DNA of 64,000 bases, from positions 124,001-188,000 of the forward strand of contig NZ_SSMQ01000006.1 in assembly GCF_005144585.1 (NCBI RefSeq). Direction: 5' to 3'. The translations under genes and the position numbers were made by a program. The DNA is from Polyangium fumosum (lineage in GTDB: Bacteria > Myxococcota_A > Polyangia > Polyangiales > Polyangiaceae). Shown here piece by piece: positions 48,802-57,290 of this stretch. The first letter of the stretch is position 1. Each line of letters begins with the position of its first letter. Below the pieces are notes generated by a model. That model was not told where the DNA came from and did no database searches. It was given only the letters and a program-made list of their open reading frames with translations.

Positions 48802-49704
48802 CTACGGCTCGGCGAATGCGCGGTACACGGCAGGATCGGTGATCGAGCGCAGTTTGCCCGAGCCGCCCACGAAGAGGTACCGCGTGAGCACGAGGCCGAT
48901 CTTGCCGCCGAACCGCGTGATCTTGCGGCAATCGGCGGTGTATGTCGTATCGTCCGCGGAGAAATCGCAGAGCTCGTGCACGGTCGCGTAATCTTCGTAT
49001 TTGCCAAACTCGTGCTCGAAGACGCCGACGGCCTCGGCGCGTGATTTTTCCTTGAGGAAGACGCGCACGCGCTCGTCGAAGAAACCCGCGAGCGCGGAGG
49101 CGCGGCGCGCATTCAACGTCCGTTCGAGGTCGAGGACGTTTTTCGCCATGGCCCGGAGCATGGCCGGCTGGATGTCGCGGCCGGCCGCGGCGAGCGCGGG
49201 CGTGCAGCAGGCGCCGGCGCGGAAGGGGTTCGCCTGGGCTCCGGGGGCGACGGTCTTTCGGCCACACCCCGCCCCGCCGCCGCGCACGAAAAACCCCGCG
49301 TCGCGCTCGGGCGTGAGGGTCCAGGTCTCGACCGCGGCGACGGCCGGATCGGCATCGCAAGCGGCTTGCCATTGCGTGGCCGTGCAGAGGTGTTTGCCCG
49401 CGGCGACGCAGGCATCCTCGGCGGCGAGCCAGGCCATGCCCTCGTCGCCCGCAGCGCGCTCGAAGGAAAACTCCCCGAGGAGGCTCCCGTCCACGAGCGT
49501 CTTGCTCGCCACTTTGCGGGGCGGAAGCACGGGGAGCGTCGGCGCGGCGGGCGACGGCGCGGCGCTCGGCGGCGTGACAGCCACGCTCGCGGGAGGGGAG
49601 ACGGACGGCGTGGCCTCCGGATCCTTCGTCGGGGACGCGCTTTCGTCCCGACAACCAACGCCGAGGACGAACGAGAGGACGAGGAGCCCGACGCGGACGA
49701 ACAT
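48802..49704 (-). CDS. Putative lipoprotein with FGE-like N-terminal pattern
   Basis: 300 residues. Signal and lipobox (LGVGC), low-complexity Ser/Pro/Ala linker, then GMAWLAAEDACVAAGKHLCTATQWQAACDADP, which resembles the catalytic-fold portion of FGE-sulfatase domains, and a disulfide-rich middle (FFVRGGGAGCGRKTVAPG, RAGACCTPA). The last 100 residues (TLNARRASALAGFFDERVRVFLKEKS, YLFVGGSGKLRSITDP) are unique to me. Convergent with the DUF4241 gene, 9 nt apart at the stops. Confidence 0.65.
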   Translation of the reverse strand: MFVRVGLLVLSFVLGVGCRDESASPTKDPEATPSVSPPASVAVTPPSAAPSPAAPTLPVLPPRKVASKTLVDGSLLGEFSFERAAGDEGMAWLAAEDACVAAGKHLCTATQWQAACDADPAVAAVETWTLTPERDAGFFVRGGGAGCGRKTVAPGAQANPFRAGACCTPALAAAGRDIQPAMLRAMAKNVLDLERTLNARRASALAGFFDERVRVFLKEKSRAEAVGVFEHEFGKYEDYATVHELCDFSADDTTYTADCRKITRFGGKIGLVLTRYLFVGGSGKLRSITDPAVYRAFAEP

Positions 49705-49811
49705 TTCGACGCAGCATACAGGCAAGCTCGGAGGAAGGGAACGCGGCGCGCGGGCACGGGCGCTGCACGCGGCCTTTCTCGGGCGGGAGCGCCCGGGCGA
49801 GGGGGACCTGG

Positions 49812-50190
49812 ATGAGCAAGCCGGCGGGGTGCAAACGGTGGTCGGTCGCGGAGGGGGCATGTGGCGAGGCGGGCGGGCGGCGCGGAGAGCGACGGCGCGA
49901 ACGACGTGCTCTGGCTGCTCAATGCCTCCATGCACGAGGCGCACGTGGAGATCATGGTGTACTTCGAGCACCGCGTGCCGGCCGGGCCCTACCGCCTGAC
50001 GCTGCTGCCCGAACGGAGCCGGCGTGTCCGCTGGCAGGACCTCGAAGGCCCGGAGCCGCTGCCGATCGGAACGGATTTCGCGAGCGTGATCGAGTCGGAT
50101 GTGCCTATCGTCGTGCAATACACGCGCGTCGGCGCCGGCGGCGCGGACGCGATGACGACGATCGCGCACGCCGAGCGCTGCGGCATGTGA
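49812..50190 (+). pseudogene. Sensory-rhodopsin-transducer-like (ASRT family) gene with frameshift
   Basis: The C-terminal frame (from about 49885) reads SDGANDVLWLLNASMHEAHVEIMVYFEHRVPAGPYRLTL, RSRRVRWQDLEGPEPLPIGTDFASVIESDVPIVVQYTRV, MTTIAHAE; this matches Anabaena sensory rhodopsin transducer-family proteins. The conserved N-terminal KRW-AEG pattern occurs upstream in another frame, from ATG 49812 (CKRWSVAEG). Joining the frames needs one base removed within gcgggcgggcgg near 49873-49883. No rhodopsin gene is in the window. The family also occurs apart from rhodopsins, with beta-sandwich proteins that may bind sugars or DNA. Confidence 0.72.
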
Positions 50191-50194
50191 GCCG

Positions 50195-50641
50195 TCAGCG
50201 GACGGGGGTGCAATTCGGGTAGAGCCGCTGCATCGCGGTCGCGCTGCAAAGCGCGAGGATGGCGGGCTGCGTGAGCGTGGTCTCTTGCGTGGCGCGCTCA
50301 TAACACGCGATCGGCGCGAGCGACTCGGCGCAACGGCAGAGCTCTATCGCCTGCGCGGAGAGCAGGAGCCCGGCCGAGGCCCGCTCGTAGCAGGCGATCG
50401 GCGCGTCCGATGTGGCGCCGATGCACAGGAGATACGCATCGTTCTGCGCGAGCAGCGTGCGATCCCGCGCGCGCTCGTAGCAGCCGAGCGCGGGGAAATC
50501 CTCCTCCGTCTGGACCGGGACGAGCCCCGCGGTTTGCAGGCGCGCGCCGCGGGGTTCGCTGGAAATGGTGGGCGCGTCGCGCTCACAGGCAGCGAGCGAG
50601 GCGACGAGCGCAGCCCACGACAAGGCGCTCCTCGTGCTCAT
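50195..50641 (-). CDS. Small lipoprotein-like protein with three Cys-rich repeats
   Basis: 148 residues. Signal with lipobox-like LAAC (MSTRSALSWAALVASLAAC). Mature part: three repeats of pattern CYERA-x15-20-LC, seen as ALGCYERARDRTLL...YLLCIG, IACYERASAGLLL...IELCRC and IACYERATQETTL...LALCSA. Cys pairs could form disulfides. No family recognised. The start is the ATG at 50641. Divergent from the triterpenoid genes. Confidence 0.7.
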   Translation of the reverse strand: MSTRSALSWAALVASLAACERDAPTISSEPRGARLQTAGLVPVQTEEDFPALGCYERARDRTLLAQNDAYLLCIGATSDAPIACYERASAGLLLSAQAIELCRCAESLAPIACYERATQETTLTQPAILALCSATAMQRLYPNCTPVR

Positions 50642-50770
50642 GTCCGTCCACGCATGCAATGGTCGGGCGAGCGCGTATCGGCCGCGCCGGAAAGGCAGGC
50701 CGATGCGAAAAAGACTTCGCGCTCGTACCGCCTGAGCAAAAAAAAGCGAGCGAACGTAGGCAACGTCCCC

Positions 50771-50800
50771 TTGACACGATTGCCCTCCATGCGCCATGTA
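50771..50800 (+). promoter_or_regulatory. Candidate promoter for the squalene synthase-cyclase operon
   Basis: TTGACA (50771-50776), 18-nt spacer, CATGTA (50795-50800). A second TTGACA at 50892-50897 lacks a good -10. The long (about 300 bp) divergent region may hold further sites; nothing else is supported. Confidence 0.3.
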
Positions 50801-50939
50801 CGGCCTCTCTGCAAAGTCGGACGATCGGACCGAACCGTGAAGACGGCAATGCAGTACACAAACACTTGAGACTGATTCTTCGATTACTTCGTTGACAGCC
50901 GAGACCACGAGGCGCCGGCATTACAGGGAGCGGCACGGA

Positions 50940-53258
50940 ATGGCGAGGCATGACGTTTCTGGGCTCCGCGACGCGGGCGCGGCGGGGCGGTGGATTGGTT
51001 CGTCCGAGGACGGGAGCGGGGCCATGGCCGCCGCGCTGGAGGCGCTCGCCGCGCAGAGGGTCGCCGATCGCGATTTCTGCGTGCAGACGCTGCCGCGCGT
51101 CTCGCGGACGTTCGCGCTCTCGATCCTGTCGTTGCCCGAGGCGCTCTCCGAATCCCTCTGCGCCGCGTATCTCCTGTGCAGGGTCGTCGACAGCATCGAG
51201 GACGCGAATCCGATCCCGCCCGAGACCCGCGTATCGCTCTTCGACGCGTTCGACGCGCTCATGCGAGGCGAGGCGGGGTCCTTGTCCGAATTCGAGGCTC
51301 GATTCGCGGACGAGGCCCTCGGCATGGCCGAGGCGGATCGCGCGCTCTGCAAGGGCGCGGGCGCGGTGTTTCGCGTGTTCCGTGGCCTGCCCGCCGCCGA
51401 TCAGGAGGCGATCCGGCCGTGGGTGCTGGAGATGAGCCTGGGGATGCGCGAGTACGCGGGGCGCGCGGACGCCGAAGGAAAGACGCGCATCCGCGACGTG
51501 CGCGACCTCGAACGATATTGTTATTTTGTGGCCGGCACGGTGGGCGAGTTGCTCACCTCGCTCTTCGAGCGGACCGTGCCCGGGGCGAACGACGAGGTCC
51601 GCAAGGCGGCCCGGTGCCGCGCGACGCGGTTCGGGCTCGGCCTGCAGATGGTGAACGTGCTGAAAGACGTCGCCGAGGATCTCGATCGCGGCGCGTGTTT
51701 CTTGCCGGAGGACGTGCTCGCCCGGCACGGGGTTCGTCGGGACGTCCTGCTCTCGCCCGAGGCGCGCGCGGGCGGCCTCGCGGCCGTGTCGGAGGTGTGC
51801 GCGATTGCGCGGGGGCACCTCGACGCCGCGGTCGAGTACACGCTTTGCTGGCCCGGCCGCGAGGGCGCGGAGGTGCGCGCATTCTGCGCGGTGCCGCTCG
51901 CGCTGGCGATCGCCACGCTGCGCGAGGTGGAGCGGGGCGAGAACACGCTCGTCCGCGGACGTGAGCCCAAGATCGACAAACGCCTCGTGGCCGAGGTGCT
52001 CGCCGGCGCGCGGCGCGCGGCCGAGAGCGACGCGGCGCTCCACGCCCTGTTCGCCCGCGCGGCGGAGGCCGGGCCGAGCACGCCCGCGGGCGTGTCCGGG
52101 CGCGCGACGATGCCGCTGCTCCGCGCGCGGAGGCCGCCGGTGCCGCCCGAACGGCGCGCGTCGATGACGGTGATCCGCGGCGGCGCAGATACGAAAAAGA
52201 CCTCGGGCGAGGCCTCTCGGAGCGACGCGCGGACCCGCGAGGGGCGCGTGCTCGTCACGGGCGGCGCGGGGCACCTCGGGCAAAACCTCGTGCGGCGCCT
52301 CGTCGCCGAGGGCAAGGAGGTCCGCGTGCTCGTGCGGGGCGCGCGCGGCGCGGCGGCGCTCGCGGGTTTGCCCGTCGAGGTCGTGACCTGCGACGTGCGC
52401 GACGCAAACGCGCTCGGCGCGGCAATGCGCGGCGTGACCGAGGTGTATCACGCGGCGGCGAGGGTGGCCGAGGGCGACGAGCAAGCGTTTTTCGAGACGA
52501 ACGTGCTCGGGACACGCGCGCTCCTCGGCGCGTGCCGCGAGGTGGGCGTGCGGCGGGTGGTCGTGACGAGCTCGCTCGACGCCGTGCGGTACGACGACAC
52601 GCGCGGCGCGCCGATCGACGAGGCGACGCCGCTCGACCCGTTCTCCGCGCATTCGCCGCACGCGCGGACGAAGGCGCTCGCGGAGCACGAATGCTTGAAG
52701 GCCGTGGCCGACGGGCTCGACGTGGTCGTGGTCGCGCCGACGACGCTGGTCGGGCCCTTCGACGATCGGCCGAGCGCGATCGGGCGGGCGCTCGTGGATC
52801 ACGCGAACGGCAGGCTCCGCGCCTTCGCGCGCGGGGCGCTCCTGCTCACGTCGACGCGCGACGCGGTGGAGGCCCACCTCGCGGCGATGCGGAGCGGGCG
52901 CAAAGGGCAGAAGTACTTGATCACGACCGAGCTCGTGTCGATCGACGATCTGCTCTCGTTCTTCGAGGAGGCGAGCGCGCGGCGCCGCCCGCCGTTCGCC
53001 GTGCCGGCCTTGCTCGCGCGGATGTCCCTCGCGCAGAAGCTCGCGGCCGCGCGGATGCTCGGGGGTGAACGCCCGCCCGGCGCGCCCGCGCCCGCGTCCT
53101 CGCCGCGACGCGCGGACACCTCGAAGGCGGAGCGCGAGCTCGGCTTCGTGCCCACGTGCGTGCGGAGCGCGATTTACGACGCCTACGCCGATTTCTTCCG
53201 TCGGGCCCTCGTGCCCGAGGGCCCCGCGTCGCGCGGGGCGCACATCACGCGGTCGTGA
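50940..53258 (+). CDS. Fusion: squalene/phytoene synthase-like domain + extended SDR (NAD-dependent epimerase/3-beta-HSD-like) domain
   Basis: 772 residues. Residues about 35-360 are a trans-isoprenyl diphosphate synthase head-to-head domain with both Asp-rich motifs, D84xxxD88 (VVDSIED) and D243xxxD247 (VLKDVAEDLDRG), so it should join two farnesyl-PP to squalene (or make a related C30/C40 product). A disordered linker (about 375-430) leads to an SDR domain with VTGGAGHLGQNLVRRL and TSSLDAVRY. The catalytic Tyr-x3-Lys is replaced by H574-x3-K578 (SPHARTKAL). The start is the ATG at 50940. Followed by 134 nt and then the epoxidase-cyclase fusion. Confidence 0.9.
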   Translation: MARHDVSGLRDAGAAGRWIGSSEDGSGAMAAALEALAAQRVADRDFCVQTLPRVSRTFALSILSLPEALSESLCAAYLLCRVVDSIEDANPIPPETRVSLFDAFDALMRGEAGSLSEFEARFADEALGMAEADRALCKGAGAVFRVFRGLPAADQEAIRPWVLEMSLGMREYAGRADAEGKTRIRDVRDLERYCYFVAGTVGELLTSLFERTVPGANDEVRKAARCRATRFGLGLQMVNVLKDVAEDLDRGACFLPEDVLARHGVRRDVLLSPEARAGGLAAVSEVCAIARGHLDAAVEYTLCWPGREGAEVRAFCAVPLALAIATLREVERGENTLVRGREPKIDKRLVAEVLAGARRAAESDAALHALFARAAEAGPSTPAGVSGRATMPLLRARRPPVPPERRASMTVIRGGADTKKTSGEASRSDARTREGRVLVTGGAGHLGQNLVRRLVAEGKEVRVLVRGARGAAALAGLPVEVVTCDVRDANALGAAMRGVTEVYHAAARVAEGDEQAFFETNVLGTRALLGACREVGVRRVVVTSSLDAVRYDDTRGAPIDEATPLDPFSAHSPHARTKALAEHECLKAVADGLDVVVVAPTTLVGPFDDRPSAIGRALVDHANGRLRAFARGALLLTSTRDAVEAHLAAMRSGRKGQKYLITTELVSIDDLLSFFEEASARRRPPFAVPALLARMSLAQKLAAARMLGGERPPGAPAPASSPRRADTSKAERELGFVPTCVRSAIYDAYADFFRRALVPEGPASRGAHITRS

Positions 53259-53392
53259 ACGCGTGAGACCTGGGGTGGTCCTGACGGACGGTTTGTCCGG
53301 GCGTCAGGGCTGCCCTCGATTCGACAGGGGGGGACCAGTTCAGGGGTGCCGAAGGCGAACGCCGCGGCCGTGAATGACGAACGAGGTCCTGC

Positions 53393-56300
53393 ATGAATGG
53401 GAAGGCAGAGAGGATCGACTACGACATCGCCGTGATCGGCGCAGGTCCGGTCGGATGCGTGTCGGCGCTCGCGTTCGCGAAGCGAGGCGCGAGGGTGCTC
53501 TTGCTGGAGTCGAACCCGCGCGCGGTCGAGCGGCTCGCCGGCGAGTGGCTGCACCCGCCCGCCGTGGACATCCTCCGCGGGCTCGGCGTGGATCTGCCGG
53601 CCGGCGCGACGCACGAGACGGGGCGCGGGTTCGTCCTGTACCCCGACGACGGGACGAACCCGATCGCGCTCCCGTATCGCGCCGGCAACGTCGGCCACGC
53701 GATCGAGCACGTCCGGCTCGTCGAGCGGCTGCGCGAGCGCGTGATGGGCGAGGCGCTCATCGACTACCAGCCCGGATCGCGCGCGACGAGCATCGTCGAT
53801 CAAACGCTCTCGTACCAGCAAAAGGGCAGCGGCGAGCGCATGGTGCGCGCCGGGCTCGTCGTGGGCGCGAGCGGCCGGAGCGGCGTGGCGCACGCGGCGC
53901 TCTCGATCGATCGGAGCGCGGCGACGTATTCGCGCATGGCGGGGCTCTTGCTCGAAGGCGTGCGTATGCCGCTCGAAGGGCACGGCCACGTGTTCCTCGG
54001 CGGCCCGGGGCCGGCGCTCGCGTATCGGCTGGACGATCGGCACGTGCGGCTCTGCCTCGACGTGCCTCTCTCGATGCGCGTGCAGCGCAGCAAGGCCGCG
54101 ACGCTCTGGGACGCATTCTCGCCCGTCCTGCCCGAGGCGCTGCGGGGCGCGCTCCGCAAGGCGCTCGAGAGCGGCGAGATCGCGTGGGCGACGAACCAGA
54201 TTCGACCGCGCGTCGATTACGGCCGCGAGGGGCTCGCGCTCGTCGGCGACGCGGTGGGCCACCACCACCCGCTCACGGCGCTCGGCATGACGCTCGGTTT
54301 TCAGGACGCGATCGCGCTCTCCGAGGCGAAGAGCTTCCGCGCCTACAGCCGCAGCCGCACGATCCAGAGCCGGGCGCCGGAGATGCTCGCGGTCGCGCTC
54401 TACGAGGTCTTCGCCGACACGTCGGACGAGACGGCGGCGATCCGCAGCGGGATCTACGACCTCTGGCGCGAGCAGCCCGCGGAGCGCATGCGCACGATGG
54501 GCTTCCTCTCGTGCGAGGACACGAACCCGCTGCATTTCGGCGGCTCGTTCCTGAAAGCGCTGCTCCGTGCGTCGAGCGCGATCGTGCGCGACGGCGTGGT
54601 GCGGCGGGATCCGCGGCACGCGGCCGAGGTCGCGAGCGAGCTCGGCATGCGCATTCGCTGGCTCATGCGCGCGACGCTGCACCTCACGCCGGCCGAGCCC
54701 ACGCAGAACTTTCCGCGCTCGGCCGAGGATCGATATGGCGCGGCGCTGAAGGCGGCGGCCGGGCGCGCGGAGGTGCTGGAGCACCCGGCGGCCGAACGCG
54801 CGACGCGGCTCGGCAAGGCGCGGCTCGAACCGCGGACGGCGCTCGCGCGGGGCGTGCGCGCGCTCGTGGCCGAGCAGGCCGAGGACGGGTCGTGGGAGGG
54901 CGAAGTCATCTGGAATCCGATGCTCGCCGCCCAGTACGTCATGGCGTGCCACGTGATGGGCTTGCCGATCGATCCGGTGCGTCGGGAGCGGCTCTTGCTC
55001 CAGTTCGCGCGGACGCGTTTGCCGGATGGAACGTGGGGCATGCACGAGCTGTCGCAGCCCTACCTGTTCGTCACGACGCTCGTGTACGTGGCGGCGCGCC
55101 TGCTCGGCGTGCCGGCGGAGGATCCGCTCGTCGCCAAGGGGCTCGCGTTCCTCCGGAGCGAGGGCGGCGCGGCGGCGATCCCGAGCTGGGGCAAACTCTG
55201 GCTTGCGCTCTGTGGCCTGTATGGCTGGGAGGGCGTGCCGAAGGTGTTGCCCGAGGCGTGGCTGCTCCCGCGATCGTGGGCGCTGCACCCGTCGAAGTAT
55301 TATTGCCACACGCGGTACATCTACCTCGGCATGTCGCTGCTCGTGTCCGCGCGGCGCAGCGCGCCCGAGACGGCGATCACGCGGGCGCTGCGGAACGAGC
55401 TGTATCCGGGCGGGTTTGGCGCGGTCGATTTCGCGGCGGCGCGGCGGCAGCGGCGCGAGGCGGAGCTGCAAACACCGCCGAGCCTGGCGCTCGAATTCGC
55501 TTACCAGGCGTTCGAGGTCGTCGATCGGGTGCGGACGCCGAAATCGCGGGCGGGTCTGCTCTCGGCGCTCCGCGAGGAGGTGCGTTATGATCTCCGCGCG
55601 AGCGGGCACACCGCGTTGTCGCCGGTGAGCGGCCTGCTCGGCATCCTGGCGCTCTGGATCAACGATCCGAAGGACCCGGACGCGCTGCTCGCGCTGGAGA
55701 GGTTCGAGGGCTGGATCTGGGAGGACGACACGGACGGCGTGCGGATCGCCGGGGCGCGCAGTGCGTCGTGGGATACGGCCTTCGCAACGCAGGCGCTCGT
55801 GGCCGCATCGAAGCACGTGGACGTCGCCGAGCCGCTGGCACGCGCAGATCGATTCCTGGAGGACCAGCAGATCCGCGAGGCCATCGGGGACGCAGCAGCA
55901 CACGACAGGCTCGATCCACGCGGCGGGTATTGCTTCGCCGGGGTCTGGCACGGCTGGCCGGTGAGCGATTGCACGGCCGAGGCTATGCTCGCGCGGCTGG
56001 AATCACCGCACACGCGCGCCTCCGCCGAGGACATGGCAGCAGCGGCGCGGTTCGTGCTCCGGTGCCAGAACCCGGACGGCTCGTTCGGCAGCTACGAGGC
56101 GCGGCGGACGCGCGTGCCCCTCGAATGGCTGAACCCCGCAGAGATGTTCGGAGATTCGATGAGCGAAGCCGCGTACGTCGAATGCACGGCCTCATGCATC
56201 GCAGCACTCTCCGCATTCCAGCAGCATCACCCGGAGATCCTGCGGAGCGAAGTCGACACCGCCATCCGCCGCGCCGCAGCGAGCCTGCGCGCGCTCCAGC

Positions 56301-56803
56301 ACGCAGACGGCTCGTTCCCGGCCGCCTGGGGCGTATGCTTCATCTACGGCACGATGTTCGGCGTGCGAGGCCTGCTCGCCGCAGGCGCGCCGCCGCACGA
56401 CCACGCCATTCGCAAAGCATGCACGTGGCTGAAGGCAAGGCAACGCCCGGACGGCGGCTGGGGCGAGCACCACGAAAGCGCAATCCGCGGGCAATACCGC
56501 GAAAACGACCGGAGCCAGGTGATCCAGACAGCCTGGGCCATCACAGCACTGCTCGAAGCAAAGGATCCAGACTGGGACGCGATCGATCGCGGCGCACGTT
56601 TCCTCGCCGCCGCCCAACGCGACGACGGCACCTGGCCCGCCGAAGAGCCGGCCGGCCTCTTCTTCCGCACAGCGCTCTTGCATTACACGCTGTACCGAAG
56701 TTACTTCCCGGTCACCTCCCTCGGCCTCTACGAGTCCCGCAGGGTCGAGCGCGAAGCCTGGGGACGCGAACGCACAGCCGCGTTCGAGCCCGCGTTCGGC
56801 TGA
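53393..56803 (+). CDS. Fusion: squalene epoxidase (FAD monooxygenase) + oxidosqualene cyclase
   Basis: 1136 residues. Residues 1-440: FAD domain with GAGPVG (16-21), RLAGEWLHP, and GDAVGHHHPLTALGMTLGFQDA around D286, the squalene-epoxidase pattern; the helical tail also matches (ALYEVFAD). Residues about 483-1125: triterpene cyclase with repeated QW-type motifs (QAEDGSW, QNPDGSF, QHADGSF, QRPDGGW, QRDDGTW). The catalytic acid motif is DCTAE (D859-E863), as in lanosterol/cycloartenol synthases, not the DxDD of squalene-hopene cyclases. H639 (CHTRYIYL) matches the conserved OSC His. So squalene would be epoxidised and cyclised by one polypeptide. Product ring skeleton not predictable. Confidence 0.9.
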   Translation: MNGKAERIDYDIAVIGAGPVGCVSALAFAKRGARVLLLESNPRAVERLAGEWLHPPAVDILRGLGVDLPAGATHETGRGFVLYPDDGTNPIALPYRAGNVGHAIEHVRLVERLRERVMGEALIDYQPGSRATSIVDQTLSYQQKGSGERMVRAGLVVGASGRSGVAHAALSIDRSAATYSRMAGLLLEGVRMPLEGHGHVFLGGPGPALAYRLDDRHVRLCLDVPLSMRVQRSKAATLWDAFSPVLPEALRGALRKALESGEIAWATNQIRPRVDYGREGLALVGDAVGHHHPLTALGMTLGFQDAIALSEAKSFRAYSRSRTIQSRAPEMLAVALYEVFADTSDETAAIRSGIYDLWREQPAERMRTMGFLSCEDTNPLHFGGSFLKALLRASSAIVRDGVVRRDPRHAAEVASELGMRIRWLMRATLHLTPAEPTQNFPRSAEDRYGAALKAAAGRAEVLEHPAAERATRLGKARLEPRTALARGVRALVAEQAEDGSWEGEVIWNPMLAAQYVMACHVMGLPIDPVRRERLLLQFARTRLPDGTWGMHELSQPYLFVTTLVYVAARLLGVPAEDPLVAKGLAFLRSEGGAAAIPSWGKLWLALCGLYGWEGVPKVLPEAWLLPRSWALHPSKYYCHTRYIYLGMSLLVSARRSAPETAITRALRNELYPGGFGAVDFAAARRQRREAELQTPPSLALEFAYQAFEVVDRVRTPKSRAGLLSALREEVRYDLRASGHTALSPVSGLLGILALWINDPKDPDALLALERFEGWIWEDDTDGVRIAGARSASWDTAFATQALVAASKHVDVAEPLARADRFLEDQQIREAIGDAAAHDRLDPRGGYCFAGVWHGWPVSDCTAEAMLARLESPHTRASAEDMAAAARFVLRCQNPDGSFGSYEARRTRVPLEWLNPAEMFGDSMSEAAYVECTASCIAALSAFQQHHPEILRSEVDTAIRRAAASLRALQHADGSFPAAWGVCFIYGTMFGVRGLLAAGAPPHDHAIRKACTWLKARQRPDGGWGEHHESAIRGQYRENDRSQVIQTAWAITALLEAKDPDWDAIDRGARFLAAAQRDDGTWPAEEPAGLFFRTALLHYTLYRSYFPVTSLGLYESRRVEREAWGRERTAAFEPAFG

Positions 56804-56888
56804 CGACTCCGGTCTCCTCGGGGGGCGTCGCGCCGGGGCGCTGCCCCGGACCCCGCGGGGGGCTGTCCGCCCCCTCGACCCCGGACCA

Positions 56889-56897
56889 GGCACAGCC
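56889..56897. repeat. Left 9-bp target-site duplication, element B
   Basis: GGCACAGCC directly before CTGAGC. An identical 9-mer at 57150-57158 follows the other end. Confidence 0.88.
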
Positions 56898-57149
56898 CTG
56901 AGCATTGGTCTCATCTTCGTAAGTCCGCAGAACTATTGAGTATCGGCGAACAGAGCACGACGACGGTTTCAAGTTCAGGTGGTGCCGGTTCGAAGCTCAG
57001 ATGCCCTCGCCCCCAAGCACCTCTCCTGCCCTGGAGCGGCGCCACATCAAGCGCTTCTTCACGCTCCAGGACAGCAAGCGTTCGAGGGGAAGGTGTTCCC
57101 ATGAGGCGCTTGGTTTTCGCGGACTTGGCGAGATGGAACCAATGCTCAG
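56898..57149. mobile_element. 252-bp transposed element B nested in the repeat region
   Basis: Starts ctgagcattggtctcatctt and ends with the inverse (agatggaaccaatgctcag); the ends match at about 11-12 outer bases and again at aagtccgc. Flanked by perfect 9-bp duplications GGCACAGCC. Its termini match those of element A, but the interior is different. Without it, the surrounding repeat would read ...ccaggcacagcc|tggaccg. An internal minus-strand ORF (about 40-70 codons) shows no recognised family; it may be the remnant of an IS. Confidence 0.82.
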
Positions 57150-57158
57150 GGCACAGCC
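57150..57158. repeat. Right 9-bp target-site duplication, element B
   Basis: GGCACAGCC, directly after the element terminus GCTCAG. Confidence 0.88.
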
Positions 57159-57167
57159 TGGACCGGG

Positions 57168-57202
57168 GGTTGAAAAACTGCGCTCCGCGCAGTTTTTCAA
57201 CC
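57168..57202. repeat. Palindromic repeat copy 3
   Basis: 16-bp perfect arms ggttgaaaaactgcgc/gcgcagtttttcaacc around tcc. The core AACTGCGC-nnn-GCGCAGTT is shared with the three other copies, while the outer arms differ in a matched way. Confidence 0.88.
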
Positions 57203-57290
57203 AGGCCGACGAAGAACCCGGCTCGCCAGCCGAACCAGCCGCGCGGCTGTCTCGGTTGACAGGGTCGCTGCCAGTCTTGACCAGGCCTGT

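Noticed and set aside
50892-50939. TTG at 50892 as start of the squalene synthase fusion
   Set aside because: Would add 16 poorly structured residues and lies on a TTGACA; the ATG at 50940 with agggag upstream is preferable.
53183-55951. 922-codon minus-strand frame over the epoxidase-cyclase fusion
   Set aside because: Shadow frame, Arg/His-rich; the plus strand encodes clear enzymes.
53393-56803. Calling the cyclase a squalene-hopene cyclase
   Set aside because: DxDD motif absent; DCTAE and the CHTR His are of the oxidosqualene type, and the fused domain is an epoxidase.
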